Positions 37,085 to 47,463 of a stretch of DNA of 64,000 nt are shown one piece after another. The position numbers and the translations under genes were made by a program. Where the stretch lies: NCBI GenBank assembly GCA_019188255.1, contig JAETXT010000001.1, positions 1,674,001 through 1,738,000 on the forward strand, written 5' to 3'. The notes below the pieces were generated by a model. The model was not told the DNA's origin and did no database searches. It saw only the letters and a program-made list of their open reading frames with translations. Position 1 is the first letter of the stretch. Every line of letters begins with the position of its first letter. Source of the DNA: Verticillium longisporum (taxonomy: Eukaryota > Ascomycota > Sordariomycetes > Glomerellales > Plectosphaerellaceae).

Positions 37085-37511
37085 TTTGGCTGTCGTTGTC
37101 GTGTATGGAAGCTATGTGGTCGTGATGGGTAAATGCGGTTGTTGCTCGTAGGTGCACCACCTCAAGACTCTCCGAAGCACTGGAGGTCCCGGCTGCCAGC
37201 CAGCCCCAGTTGAGCTCCCTGACTGACGCGCGCAAAGCTACAGCCTAGCCGCGCCCCCCAAGTCATCTTCTGCCGCCTCCGACCGCCCAGTCCTGCAGCA
37301 AGAGTTCTTTTTGGGCGGCAATGGAGCAACGGAGGATTCTGCCTCACTGAGCTACCCCCCGCCCCCCCCGGGACCCACTCAATGCTGCCTCCGAACTTTT
37401 TTTTTCCAGTCCCTCCAAAAAGTTCGTGAGAGCCAGAGAGAGAGACGGCGGGTCGCTCTTGGAAGCCAGAACAGCCCAGCACGCAAAAGACGCCCAACCG
37501 TGCCTCCAACC
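37085..37511. promoter_or_regulatory. Divergent promoter region PRE1 / RRP9
   Basis: This 427 bp stretch carries both promoters and leaders of two housekeeping genes. It has C-rich and T-rich runs at about 37352-37408 that are typical of fungal core promoters. No ORF is supported. Confidence 0.5.
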
Positions 37512-39340
37512 ATGTCCTCGTTCTTCACCATCCCCGGGGCGAACAAAAAGCGGAAGAGGCCCGAAGCTTCAGATGCACCCAAAAACGAATCGCAGCATCC
37601 AAGGGCCCAGGTCGGGCCGCCCCGCGAGGAGGTGCCAAAGGTGCCGCCTCCAGATCCAAGGCTGCCGCGCCTGCCGGCAAGAAGGCTGCCGCTGCCGATG
37701 ATGACGACGAGTCGATTTCCGGAAGCGATGACGAGAGCATTGTCAGCGTATCGGACAAAGAGGAGGAAGGTTCCGGGTCAGAGGGAGAGGGCGAGACGGC
37801 AGCAGAGCGCCGTTTGAGGCTGGCAGAGAGGTATCTGGACAATGTCCGGCAGGAGGTGGACGAGGTGGGCTTCAACGCCGAAGACATTGATCGAGACCTG
37901 ATCGCCGAGCGTCTGATCGAGGACGTCGCGGAAGCCAAGGGAAAAGTCTACCGCCAATTGGCATCCGAATTCGCCTTTGACGAGGCGACGCACACCTACT
38001 TCAAGAACAATGCCGAGACCTTCACATCCGTCGCCGTCAACGCCCCCTACGCCTATACCACGACCAAGGACATGTACCTGCACAAGTGGAGGATACAGGA
38101 CCTACCCAAGGACCAGTTTCCCCAGACCCAGACCAAGAAGAAGAAGTCAAAGTCGAAGAAGTCAAAGTCGAAGAAGCCCCCGCCACCGCCCCGGAGGAAA
38201 CCCCAGCTCGAGCAGTGGCTCAAGGGCAACGGTGACCCTACGAACAAGTCCTCCCAACGACACAGCGACCGCATTCTCTGTGTCGCCGTTTCGTCGGACG
38301 GAAGTATCTCGTCACCGGTGGCGAGGACAAGCGTCTCATTGTCTACAACGCCGAGACGCTCAAGCCCATTCGCGTCTTCACCCACCACCGCGATGCCGTC
38401 ACGGGCCTGGCTTTCCGCCGTGGTACGAACCAGCTCTACAGCTGCTCTCGCGACCGAACCGTCAAGGTCTGGTCCCTGGATGAGCTTGCCTACGTCGAGA
38501 CTCTCTTCGGCCACCAAGACCAAGTCGTCGACATCGATGCCCTCGCCCAAGAGCGCTGTGTCAGCGTCGGCGCCCGTGATCGCACCGCCCGTCTGTGGAA
38601 GGTTGTCGAGGAGTCGCAGCTCGTTTTCCGCGGCGGCGGCAGCGGCGTCGACAAGAAGAGGCCCTCAAGGATGTGGACCCACGCTCCATCGCACACGAAG
38701 GCAGTATGGAACGCGTCGCCATGATCGACGACGAGCTGTTCGTCACTGGCAGCGACAGTGGTGCCCTTTCCCTATGGAGCGTCACCAAGAAGAAGCCCAT
38801 GCACATGATCCCTATGGCCCACGGCCTGGAGAAGCGCCTGCTGCCCACAGAGGCGTCGGCAGAGAAGGCCCCTGGCGACGATATTGTGCCCCGCCGCAGC
38901 CAAGGTGGATCACGGCGCTCAGGACAATTCCATACACCGACATTGTTCTCAGTGGCAGCTGGGACGGCTTCGTCCGCGTGTGGAAGCTCAGCGACGACAA
39001 GCGGAAATTGGAGCCGTGCGGTGTCCTCAGCGGCGGGAAGGGGGTGCTGGCCTCCGCCGATGCTGACGTCGACATGGATATGGCGCCCGCCCAGCAAGAC
39101 GAGTTCCTGATCAGGGGCATCATAAACGACATTGCTATCTTCGAGCGCGGGGAGAAGGCGAAGGATGGCCTGTGTGTTGTTGTTGCCGCTGGAAAGGAGC
39201 ACAGGCTGGGTCGTTGGCAGATGACCAAAGGGTCGGCCAAGAATGGAGGTTACGTGTTCGAGGTGCCAAGATCAGTACCCCTGAAGCCAGAGGTGAACGG
39301 AGCTCATGACAAGGACCCAGAGATGGAGGACGATGAATGA
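37512..39340 (+). CDS. RRP9: U3 snoRNP WD40 protein Rrp9 (U3-55K), four frame breaks
   Basis: Rrp9 binds U3 snoRNA and is part of the small-subunit processome in the nucleolus. The single exon would encode 610 aa if four bases were restored. It starts MSSFFTIPGANKKRKRPE and continues with a basic then acidic linker. The conserved segment is AERRLRLAERYLDNVRQEVDEVGFNAEDIDRDLIAERL, followed by a Lys-rich insert and a seven-bladed WD40 domain. Visible blades include KYLVTGGEDKRLIVYN, HHRDAVTGLAFRRG, LYSCSRDRTVKVWSLDE, LFGHQDQVVDIDAL, ARDRTARLWKV, GSMERVAMIDDELFVTGSDSGALSLW and IVLSGSWDGFVRVWKL. One base is missing at each of four sites: A-run 37581-37585, AA 38302-38303, near 38656-38659, and C-run 38889-38892. 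Four independent losses in an essential gene argue for sequencing error. Confidence 0.88.
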
Positions 39341-39804
39341 ATCAAGTCGGCGGCTGGCGCATATTAGACTGCATATTCGGGTTGTGTATAATATGAGCGA
39401 ACGATACTTGGTCGGACTACGCCCCTTGCTACCTGTTAAGCACCCCCATCACTCTTTCCAGACACAGGGAGCCTTGGCCTTTGTCAAGACATCTTCAATC
39501 ACATTTCTTGTGGGACAGTAATATGAACTGATCGTTTGGCCTTGGGTTCAGAGAACCCCTCACACAGTGTGCTCGGCCGTCTACCTAATATGTCAGGAGT
39601 CAAACCAGCCCGGGTTGATCAATACTCTCACCCGTGGGAGCCAAAAGACAATTACAGCAAGTCGCAATGCAAAGTCCAAACGCCTGCCCGTGATTTCATC
39701 ACACGCGGTATGTAGTCTCTCGTCGTGCCCAGTCACTGTACTTCGGCCAAAATGGAAATCAAAGTCCTGCCCACGCCGGGGTATCATGCATAAGGATATT
39801 CGCT
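39341..39804. other. Convergent intergenic region RRP9 / ULP2-like
   Basis: These 464 bp hold the 3' ends of two converging genes. No coding or structural signal is seen. Confidence 0.55.
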
Positions 39805-42800
39805 CTAATCCGCACCCGTCAGATCGATGTTATTGTCGCCTTTGGCCGCCCGGCGTCCAGTGCCCCCATAGACAACCATCTTGCCTCGGTCATCTCGAGA
39901 AGGGGTGTTTCGTGTTACTAGTCCGCGTTGACTTTGACGTCCCACGCTGGGGCTGAGTGTAAAGTGGGGACTCGTCGTTCTCTTTCCCGATGTTTTCTCG
40001 CTTTGTGGACTTTCATCGACCACAACAATGGCCTGCCTGTTTTCTCGTTCTGCATGCTTCGTCTGCTGTTTCTCGGGCGATTCGTGTCGTTCATCATGGT
40101 CACCAGACATGCTCATATACGACCAGCTGCTGCGCTTAAAAGCAGTCACCCCGTCGTATCGCTTTTTTGGATTACGAAACTGACGGCGAGGTGCAGGTGG
40201 GTCAGCCTCCGACAGAGTCAATTCGTCATGTGGCTCTTTCCGCTTAGGCGTCCCTGGTTCTGGAGAACTGCTAGATAAAATTGGCGGGACCAATGGATTG
40301 TCGTGTCTACTGACCAGGCGCTCGATGTCCGAAGAATCTACCAAAGGGTCCACCTTCGGCGATCTACGAGGCAATGCTTTCAGTGCCTGGTTTGATTGGG
40401 GAGGCGACCGAACGGGTTTTGGCGAGGAACCAAGGTTCTGATTTGACGGGCACCGGCCATCTTGGGGGTTTGCGGCGGTGAGATTGCCGGTTTTTCCACT
40501 AGACGGAGGGTCAGAACTCGAAACTTGGATTTCCTGGACTGGCTTGCGTGGATTGGTCGTACCAGGTGTTTGAGCAGCGTGTGCCGGTGACGAATCCACG
40601 GCTGGAATGTCCATTTTCTTCTTTTGCGCCAGCTTAAGCGCTTTGGCGTCTTGCTTGGCCTGTTTTTCCTTGTCGCGCTGGACGTTCTGTTCTTGTCGTA
40701 GCCTTATTATAAGCTCTCGGATATTGCCACGCATGGCGACAGGGTCGATGTCTGACCATCCGAGGTCTTTCTTATAGACGATGTCGCTGATGACCTGATC
40801 TGGTTGCTTCAGGAACCTTTCGACATACGCAAGGAGGTAGATACCGCAGCTGCTGAAATCGCTTTGCTCGGGAATTCCTCTGGCGGTCCAACCAAAACGA
40901 GGCGGGGTCTCGACGTCGATTTGACGTTTGTGCTTGATCTCCTGCACTAGGTAGTCCTTGAGGTTGGTGCAAGTACGTGAGTGGGTATTCCCCATGGAGT
41001 CCAGAGTGATGATTCTAGCGTCGCCGGGTTCCGCTGGACGTTTTCCCCCACCATCGAGCTTCCGGGTTTGCTCCTTGCCCGAGGTAATTTCCTTGAACAA
41101 CTTGGGAGACTTGCCAGGAGCAATGTCAGAGACAATCCGAACATCTGTTTCACTGTCATCTTGCACATCAACAGCTGGATCTGAAGTTGACTGTATCGGG
41201 CTTTCCGGCTGAGGCATGTCCTCCTCGTCAACATTCGTGACAGTTGTCTTCTTGTCATCCGTCACCGTCGCTGGAAGGAGTTTACCAGGATGGCAGATGA
41301 TGGCCAGATACCAGTGCGCTGCTTCGTTTACTGGAACAATGATGTAGTCTTTGGACAGCAAGTCGATCTTGGCAGTCCATGACTTGACGGCGTCATAGTC
41401 GACACCTCGACCCTTTTGTTGGCCCAATCTCTCGTAAAACCAAGGATTCATGAACAAGATTCGTTCCGACCATCCCGCATTCTCGGTTTCCAGCTGATCC
41501 TGAAGGTATCTGAGGTAGAAGACGATGAGGTTGTCGTTCAGACACTGGTGTTCTTCGAGCCTAAAAATATCATCCTTGATGATTTGGGCGCGATTCTTGC
41601 CACTGGCGGGATAGATCAGTGGCTTGTCTTCCCAGATCTTGTCCCAATCTGGATAGTTTTTGATCCATTGATTGTTGAAGAAATTCATTGCAGACAACGT
41701 TTCCATGTCGTCACTTGTGCGACGCTCCAGTTGATTACTTCGGGGGCTTCTGCGGCGAAGTTGTGATTTATCGACATCTGGTGGCGAGTTGGAGGCAACT
41801 TTCATTCGATCTCTAAGAGATATACGCCTAGTGGTTTCTGCGGTCTCGGGCAACGCCGGTGAAGATCCCCTGCCTTGTCGGCAGAGTCGAGGATCAAGAC
41901 CTCGGCGTCTATCTTGCTGTATATGAGTTTGTGCAGCATCTATAGATTCGAGATCGCTGGATCGATGCGCATGTGGCTCTACCTGTTCTGGGGCGCTCTG
42001 GTAGAGGTTTTCGAAGACTTTTTGAAGCGTTTCACTTTGGAAAAAGTAAGTATTACAATCCTCGACCAGCTCGGTCTGTCAACATACCGTGGTGGTTGCT
42101 CGAGTTTTACAAACTTCAGATCCTGGGCTCCTGTAGCAATGGCGCTAAAAATCCAACGAATGATTGCAATGACATCCGAAATGGACGGGATTTCGATACA
42201 CAACTTCGGCGATGTTATCGACGTGGACGACCGGAAAAAGACAAGATGCTGTGACTCCTTTGAGAACTTTATCTTATGGCAGTCTCGCAGCGTCAGTGTC
42301 AGCCACTGCATGGCCAGCTTTTCGCCTGCTTTGTTGACTGGTACTAGACTGAAGGTGTCTTTTTTGTTCAATCTCAGCCGAATTGTTTGACCGCATTGCT
42401 TGGCATCAAAGCGAACCCTGCCTGACACGGCACGAGAAAGAGTGACCTCCTCATCTTGACTTCCTTGCCTCTCTTTAAATTTCGTCTTATGTATATCTCC
42501 CTTTGGAGTTTTCCGGTTCGAGGGCGAGACTTGACCATTGAGTGACGGACGTGAGCTACCCGAGGCGTCGAGTTCCTTTGTTGGGGATGCGTTAAGCTCG
42601 TCGTCGCTGTCTATAGCTTCGGGAGGCTGTTTTGAGGATTGTTGATAGGTTCGGGAAGACAACCGATTGCCCTCGAGCTGGTCCGTGATCCTTTGTACCT
42701 CTTCCACATCACGCTTGGCGATGGCGACGGTCCGCCGGCTTTCAAGTGCCGCAATATCAACTCTGGGCGGTGTCTTTAGGTCGTTGGAACGGCGTTGTCT

Positions 42801-43100
42801 CTTCGCGTGGTGCTTATCGTCCTCGGCCAGCTCGTCAATCTCTGGGGACTGTCGTCGTTTGTCGCCAGGTCTTGAGCTCGTAGCCTTTTGGGACACAAGT
42901 CCACTCCGATGAGGTTTCTGTGTCGAGTTGACCTCTGGTGCGTTTTCTGCGCTCATATCATCGGAGTCGTCCTTGAACTTTGGTAGAAACCGAGCCACGC
43001 TGTGGCCCACGTCTCTAAATCTCCCCATGAAGCCACCCTCCGGCTTCAAGTTATTTTGGGGTTGGAAAGTGCCCTTCAGGACATGTTTTTTTGACCCCAT
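39805..43100 (-). CDS. Ulp2-type SUMO isopeptidase (C48 family)
   Basis: The product is a nuclear SUMO protease that trims poly-SUMO chains. Exons 43100-42088 and 42034-39805 (53 bp intron, GTATGT donor) give 1080 aa with an intact frame. The first ~370 residues include a structured segment (VRFDAKQCGQTIRLRLNKKD ... VIAIIRWIFSAI), probably PH-like. The C48 protease domain starts near LIYPASGKNRAQIIKDDIFRLEEHQCLNDNLI and contains FFNNQWIKN and FMNPWFYERL. The catalytic His is in AAHWYLAIICHP, the Asp in IITLDSMGN, and the Gln/Cys in EQSDFSSCGIYLLAYVERFL. An acidic insertion of about 80 residues splits His from Asp, as in Ulp2/SENP6-7 rather than Ulp1. The long C-terminus is disordered, with SUMO-interaction-like acidic/hydrophobic stretches (AIVVVDESP, NNIDLTGAD). 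Confidence 0.88.
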
Positions 43101-44389
43101 GATGTTGTATATACATCAGTGATGAGTTCGAGGCGTTGGCCGGATCGCGGCCTGTGTTGTGTGCAGGGATGTTCGGTTCCGTAAATCCAGATGGGATCGG
43201 TATCGTCACTTTTCGTTCGGCAGGCTGTACGGAGACCGCTAAAGGAAAATGTCAAAACCATGCTCGGCTCCTGGAAAGATCGCTTGCCATACGCTGGACG
43301 AGGAATCCAGTCGGCCTCTTAGGGACCACTTCTTGGCGAGAGCCCTCGTGCCAGATGCTGACCAGAGGTCAGCCCTTTGTTCACGAAAGAGTTGCTTTCA
43401 GTCGATGTGAGGTCGGATTGGCTCGGTCTGGGAAACAAACACAGACTGTCAGAGGGGATGCCATTGCTGCTACTTGCGTACAAACACTCACAGTGGTTTC
43501 GCGGCATGGCAGTGATAGACAGTGAATGAACAAATTCTCTCCCGCAGACCTACGCTGCTGTGTTGTGGTGCTCTCAGTGATCGTGTGCAGCCGTATGTGA
43601 AGACTAGTGGGGTGCGGGCAGTGATGGCAAGAACAGACCAGCCAGAAAATGCACGTCTGAGGTGCCTACCTAGGTAGGTAGGTTGCAGTGACGAAGGAGG
43701 AGCTGCACGGGGTAGCTCGGGGTTCCACTTTTTGGCCACCAGCCGGCAGCACTTCGCGCTAGATACATATATTACTATATCTGTTTAGCAGGTACTCGAA
43801 GTCACTGGATAACCCAGAAACGCATGGGTCCTTGAGTGTAAACATATATAAGGTATGTATAGCCCATACATCTCATACGTCTCCTTGTTATTTCATCATA
43901 TTTTTATGTGGCTGAATGAGTACCTAAATGATACTCGAAAAAGTTAGTTCTACCGGGCTATTTGAGTATTCATGAGTACCTACCTAGTGGAACATGGGCT
44001 TTGGGTTAAACACTACAGGAGGCCCCTCTTTCAATTTATGTGACCCAAGGAACATCACATTTTGGGTATTCCGGAACATAGTCTGAACCTCCCCAGCCCC
44101 TTCTTCGGAACCCTGTAACCGAACGCCAGGAAGAAAGAAGTGCAAGGACGACTCACGGAAAGATCCCCCGCTTGTTCCCTCTACTGACCAGCTCTTTCAG
44201 CCTCCTCGGTTGGCCGCCCGCTGGTCAAGTCTGTGGTCGAGCAGGTTTTCGCCCCTCAACGAGAACGCCCTGGCTAGACTCGCCGCAAACGACCCAAAAG
44301 GAAACCCTCGAGGAGAGCCAGAAAGCGACGTCGCCGAGTCTTGTTACTATGGAAAGTAGATGAGTCTATGGAAGCTCGGAAAGAACCCT
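43101..44389. other. Intergenic, partly AT-rich
   Basis: The left 600 bp should hold the promoter of the SUMO protease gene. A GGTA-type tract lies at 43664-43684. An AT-rich stretch with TATA-like runs occurs at about 43760-43990. Nothing coding is recognised; it borders the decayed genes to the right. Confidence 0.5.
43664..43684. repeat. CCTACCTAGGTAGGTAGGT palindromic simple repeat
   Basis: This is a member of the dispersed TACC/GGTA tract family. It is centred on CCTAGG and reads nearly the same on both strands. Confidence 0.7.
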
Positions 44390-44391
44390 TT

Positions 44392-44750
44392 CAAGATGTG
44401 AACTTATGCCAACCACCCAATGAAGAGACCAAGGAAGATGACTGCCCAACCGCCAGCTGAGGATAAGGCATTGACATGCAATCAGTCAAAGCCGTAGTTT
44501 GCGATGACAGTAGGGCCATTGGATCCCACGGAACTTGCTGCTCCCATCGCGAAGAACGGAATCGTCAGGTGCGTGTAGACGTGCCAGCAGGGAAACTACG
44601 GATGTCGTTAGCATAATCTCGGTCCAGCTGTTCAACTGCCGGGCTGATCGTCCGCCTTTTTGATCTCCACCCACTGAATGAACTTCCATTTTTGCTTTGA
44701 GGCCGGGTCGTTGAGAAGAACACGGTGAGCCAGTATATGCGCCCCGCTGT
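44392..44750 (-). pseudogene. Decayed MFS permease fragment
   Basis: Reading the minus strand gives AHRVLLNDPASKQKWKF, a stop, then in another frame WHVYTHLTIPFFAMGAASS, VGSNGPTVIANYGFD, a stop, and LHVNALSSAGGWAVIFLGL followed by FIGWLA and another stop. Two hydrophobic helices separated by a short loop, and the preceding VLLNDP segment, resemble the middle of fungal MFS anion:cation symporters of the allantoate-permease (Dal5) group. Both ends are missing and at least three stops and one frame change are present, so it cannot be functional. Family assignment is by eye. It lies divergently next to a sulfatase fragment. Confidence 0.6.
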
Positions 44751-44815
44751 CAGGAGACACCCGTGGAGCCACGGGTCGAGGGGCTAGTCGAGGGGGTCGG
44801 GACCATGATAGAACG

Positions 44816-44823
44816 TATATAAG
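44816..44823 (+). promoter_or_regulatory. TATA-like box between the two decayed genes
   Basis: TATATAAG lies between the permease fragment (minus) and the sulfatase fragment (plus). It may be a relic of the sulfatase promoter, being about 70-100 bp before its first recognisable codons. Chance occurrence is possible. Confidence 0.3.
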
Positions 44824-44884
44824 GGCTGAGGGCCAGTCAATATCTGTTCTTACTCCCTACCTGAAAATTGGCTGCGGATATGAC

Positions 44885-45371
44885 CTGTGAAGAGCCTCTT
44901 CACCCTGCTCATCCACGAGCCCTGACACAAATATCTTATCCGAGGCTGATTGTCTGGCCCTCATGTCTGGGAAGTGGTCAAAATAAACCAAGAGCTCATC
45001 TCTTATCTGTGAATACAAGAATTCTGTTTAATGTAAGCCAGGCATCTAGAAGTCGTCCTTGGTGGTGCGCCCAGCGCCAGGAGATTTGCAAAGAGTTTCA
45101 GCCTTCTTCAGGGAGCCGGGAGTCACTACAACCATGAGCCTCAGTTCGGTGACAACAACGATCCTATCCCCTCCTTGTTGTCGGACGGTCCTTGGGTTGA
45201 GGATTAACAGCCCCACGACAGAAAGTTCTACGGAGGCCTTCTATGTCATAAGGGCTTTGACAGACAAGCTGCTACAGTCTTCGAAGGGAGCTCGGACAGC
45301 GAGAAAGACCAGCCATTCTTCACGTACCTACCCTTCACGGCCCCTCACTGGCCGCTTCATGCGCCCAATTG
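44885..45371 (+). pseudogene. Decayed sulfatase (arylsulfatase-type) fragment
   Basis: Sulfatases hydrolyse sulfate esters and feed sulfur assimilation. In changing frames the plus strand reads RALTQI, LSEADCLALMSGKW (44929-44977), then ARRFAKSFSLLQGAGSHYNH and EPQFGDNNDPIPSLLSDG (from about 45073). TEAFYVIRALTDKLLQ follows, then SDSEKDQPFFTYLPFTAPHW ending PLHAPN and a stop at about 45369. SGKW and FFxYLPFTAPHWPLxAP are hallmark positions of the family, around the catalytic Lys and His. The N-terminal Cys-x-Pro/Ala-x-Arg formylglycine site and the C-terminal half are absent. At least three frame changes plus stops occur in under 500 bp, far denser than the scattered single-base errors in neighbouring genes, so this is genuine decay. 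Confidence 0.72.
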
Positions 45372-45936
45372 ACCACCGCGCATGAGCGGGAGAGGGGTGA
45401 CGGAGGGCAGTAGCATCGACATAGACCAGAAGTCTCTCGGCAGCGATTATGCCGATTTCTTGAAGCTCCTCACTCGAAGTTTCGGCGGCAGCGACGAGCC
45501 AGCACCACATCAGACCGCTAATGGGTAACTTCCTTGAAAATCCTCCGAGCCAAATGACGCGATTCAGGGTTCTACCTCTTCCCTTGGATATCGCAACATC
45601 CATTGCCCTGCAGGGTGATCGTTGTCTCCTTGTCAGATCCCGTGATTACAATCTCACCAAGGGCCTTTATGCATGGCAAGAGGCATTGCCGCAGATCGCC
45701 TACGTGGTGAAGGACGATGAAAGATGATGAAAGCCAGTAATCTTTCCTATTTAACCTCCCAAACTCATCATCATGAATGCTATTTGTACAAAGCAACCAA
45801 AAGCACGACGCCTCCTTCATTTCTGGGTATCTATAAAGCAAGCTTTCTGTGTTGTCGTTAGACTGAGGTCCCCGTTCGCTTTTCGATACTTGATTAAACT
45901 AAAGACGAAAGTCCAACACTGTTGAACGAAGCACGT
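45372..45936. other. Unassigned stretch with coding-like segments
   Basis: Short ORFs on both strands here look more protein-like than chance. Examples are plus-strand VLPLPLDIATSIALQGDRCL and minus-strand SGLMWCWLVAAAETSSEELQ. I cannot assign a family. They may be relics of a further decayed gene or only composition effects. Confidence 0.3.
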
Positions 45937-47463
45937 CTAGGTGCCACCATCAACTCCCTTCCCCTTGGAATCTGTTGTCCTAAGCAGATGTCGTAAGCTG
46001 CCCTCGGCATGGCTTGTTGAGCCTCCCCCTTTCGCCGACGCTGGACTGATTCCCATCACAGGAGGAAACGACCATGTGGGCATCCAGCCACTGAGACCGC
46101 CAAGCAAAGTGCCCGGAGCTTGGGTCTGGGAATCCCCTGTATGAAAAGTCCTACTTTTTCGTTCTTCACTCTGGTCTCTCGCGCCTCTGGGATCAATTGG
46201 GCCTGTTTCCTCTGGCTCTGTCCGTACTTGGAGGTGATTCATAGAGGTTTGTGGCAGCGCAGGCTCGCTAAGCAACGTAGAAGACGAGCTCCGTGGCGTT
46301 GTGACATCGTTTATGATCGGGTACTGGCGTGTGCTCTCAATCATGGCTGAGGCAAAGGATGATGACTTCCTCCTCCTGAGACTGACTTCACAAGTGACGC
46401 TCTCCAGTCTCGGGCGTTGCTCGGCAGGAGACGCACTTGCCTGGGTTATTTCGACTTTCCGCTCTGCTCGCCCTCGAACCTCTCGGGTGATTTCGCTGGC
46501 GGACTTCTTTTTGGACTTGCCATCCTCCGACGAGCCGCTTGACGACATGATGGTCTCCAGGGTGCCCATGGCCATGCTTCTCCGGCGGGCGCCACCACCT
46601 CTCCTCTTGTGAAGACGACTCGCTTGCCGTTCATCATCCGAGGTGACTGCCTGCAGAGTGGGTCCGTTGGTGTGCTGTTGACGCCGTGATGACACCGAGG
46701 CCATGAACGCGGCGCCAGACCCATGAGGGGTGACATGCACTTCATACTGGTTGCTGAGGGAATACCGAGATCTGGCACAGATCTCAGCAATGCGGTCTAG
46801 GTCAGCGTTGATGCTGGTGTCTTCCTCTGCCTCCATGTTGGCCATCATTTGTTTAAAGCTGTACGCCTCAATGGGCGGCAGCTTGGTCGTCGCATCACGA
46901 CTGCCTAGGCCCTTCTTCGACTTTGCTCTTGCCATGCTCAGAAGACCATGCTGCTGACCGCTGAGCGGCGACCGAAAGGCTATGATACGCCTGACTGAAG
47001 CGGCAGGGCCGTTGCCAACCGAGTTGTTTGCGGTCGAATGAACAGGCTTCCCTCCTGCAATGATGCTCCGCGTGGTGCTCGACTGCCTGCTCTGCGTCTC
47101 TGAATATGTCCGCACGAGCACAGGTTGTGAGTTGGTGCTGCTCTGAGCGCCTGTCGACTTCGCGTAACGGCTGCGCGACGGGTAGTTCACGTTGAGTTCT
47201 CGGAGGGCCAGGGTGCGGTGGGCGGCTGTGTCGTCGTCGAGTGGTATCGGCTTGCCCTCTGCTGTGGATGGTACGAGAGAGGTCGATGAAGTGTTCGGCT
47301 GGAAGAGAGGCGGGAAGGAGAAGGGCAACGAATCGCGTCTTGAGTTTTTAGGTTGCCGGGAGGTGGATGGCTGCGATGAAGCGACAGATGCGTTTGAGAC
47401 CAGTTGTGTCGGAGGTCGGTAGCGGCCGTACTGACCAGACGTGGCAGGCCTTGTCTGGTCCAT
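45937..47463 (-). CDS. Hypothetical disordered fungal protein
   Basis: This is a single long intact exon of 508 aa from the ATG at 47463 (MDQTRPATSGQYGRYRPP). An upstream in-frame ATG at 47550 would add 29 residues but gives an unconserved-looking start. The protein is rich in Ser, Arg, Thr and Pro and is probably disordered. Two denser segments stand out. One, near residues 195-240, is PPIEAYSFKQMMANMEAEED followed by LDRIAEICARSRYSLSNQYEVHV. The other is basic: RLHKRRGGGARRRSMAMGTLE. The C-terminus has GTLLGGLSGWMPTWSFPPVM. I recognise no catalytic domain and propose no function. Codon use and the open frame in high-GC DNA support a real gene. Confidence 0.65.
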   Translation of the reverse strand: MDQTRPATSGQYGRYRPPTQLVSNASVASSQPSTSRQPKNSRRDSLPFSFPPLFQPNTSSTSLVPSTAEGKPIPLDDDTAAHRTLALRELNVNYPSRSRYAKSTGAQSSTNSQPVLVRTYSETQSRQSSTTRSIIAGGKPVHSTANNSVGNGPAASVRRIIAFRSPLSGQQHGLLSMARAKSKKGLGSRDATTKLPPIEAYSFKQMMANMEAEEDTSINADLDRIAEICARSRYSLSNQYEVHVTPHGSGAAFMASVSSRRQQHTNGPTLQAVTSDDERQASRLHKRRGGGARRRSMAMGTLETIMSSSGSSEDGKSKKKSASEITREVRGRAERKVEITQASASPAEQRPRLESVTCEVSLRRRKSSSFASAMIESTRQYPIINDVTTPRSSSSTLLSEPALPQTSMNHLQVRTEPEETGPIDPRGARDQSEERKSRTFHTGDSQTQAPGTLLGGLSGWMPTWSFPPVMGISPASAKGGGSTSHAEGSLRHLLRTTDSKGKGVDGGT

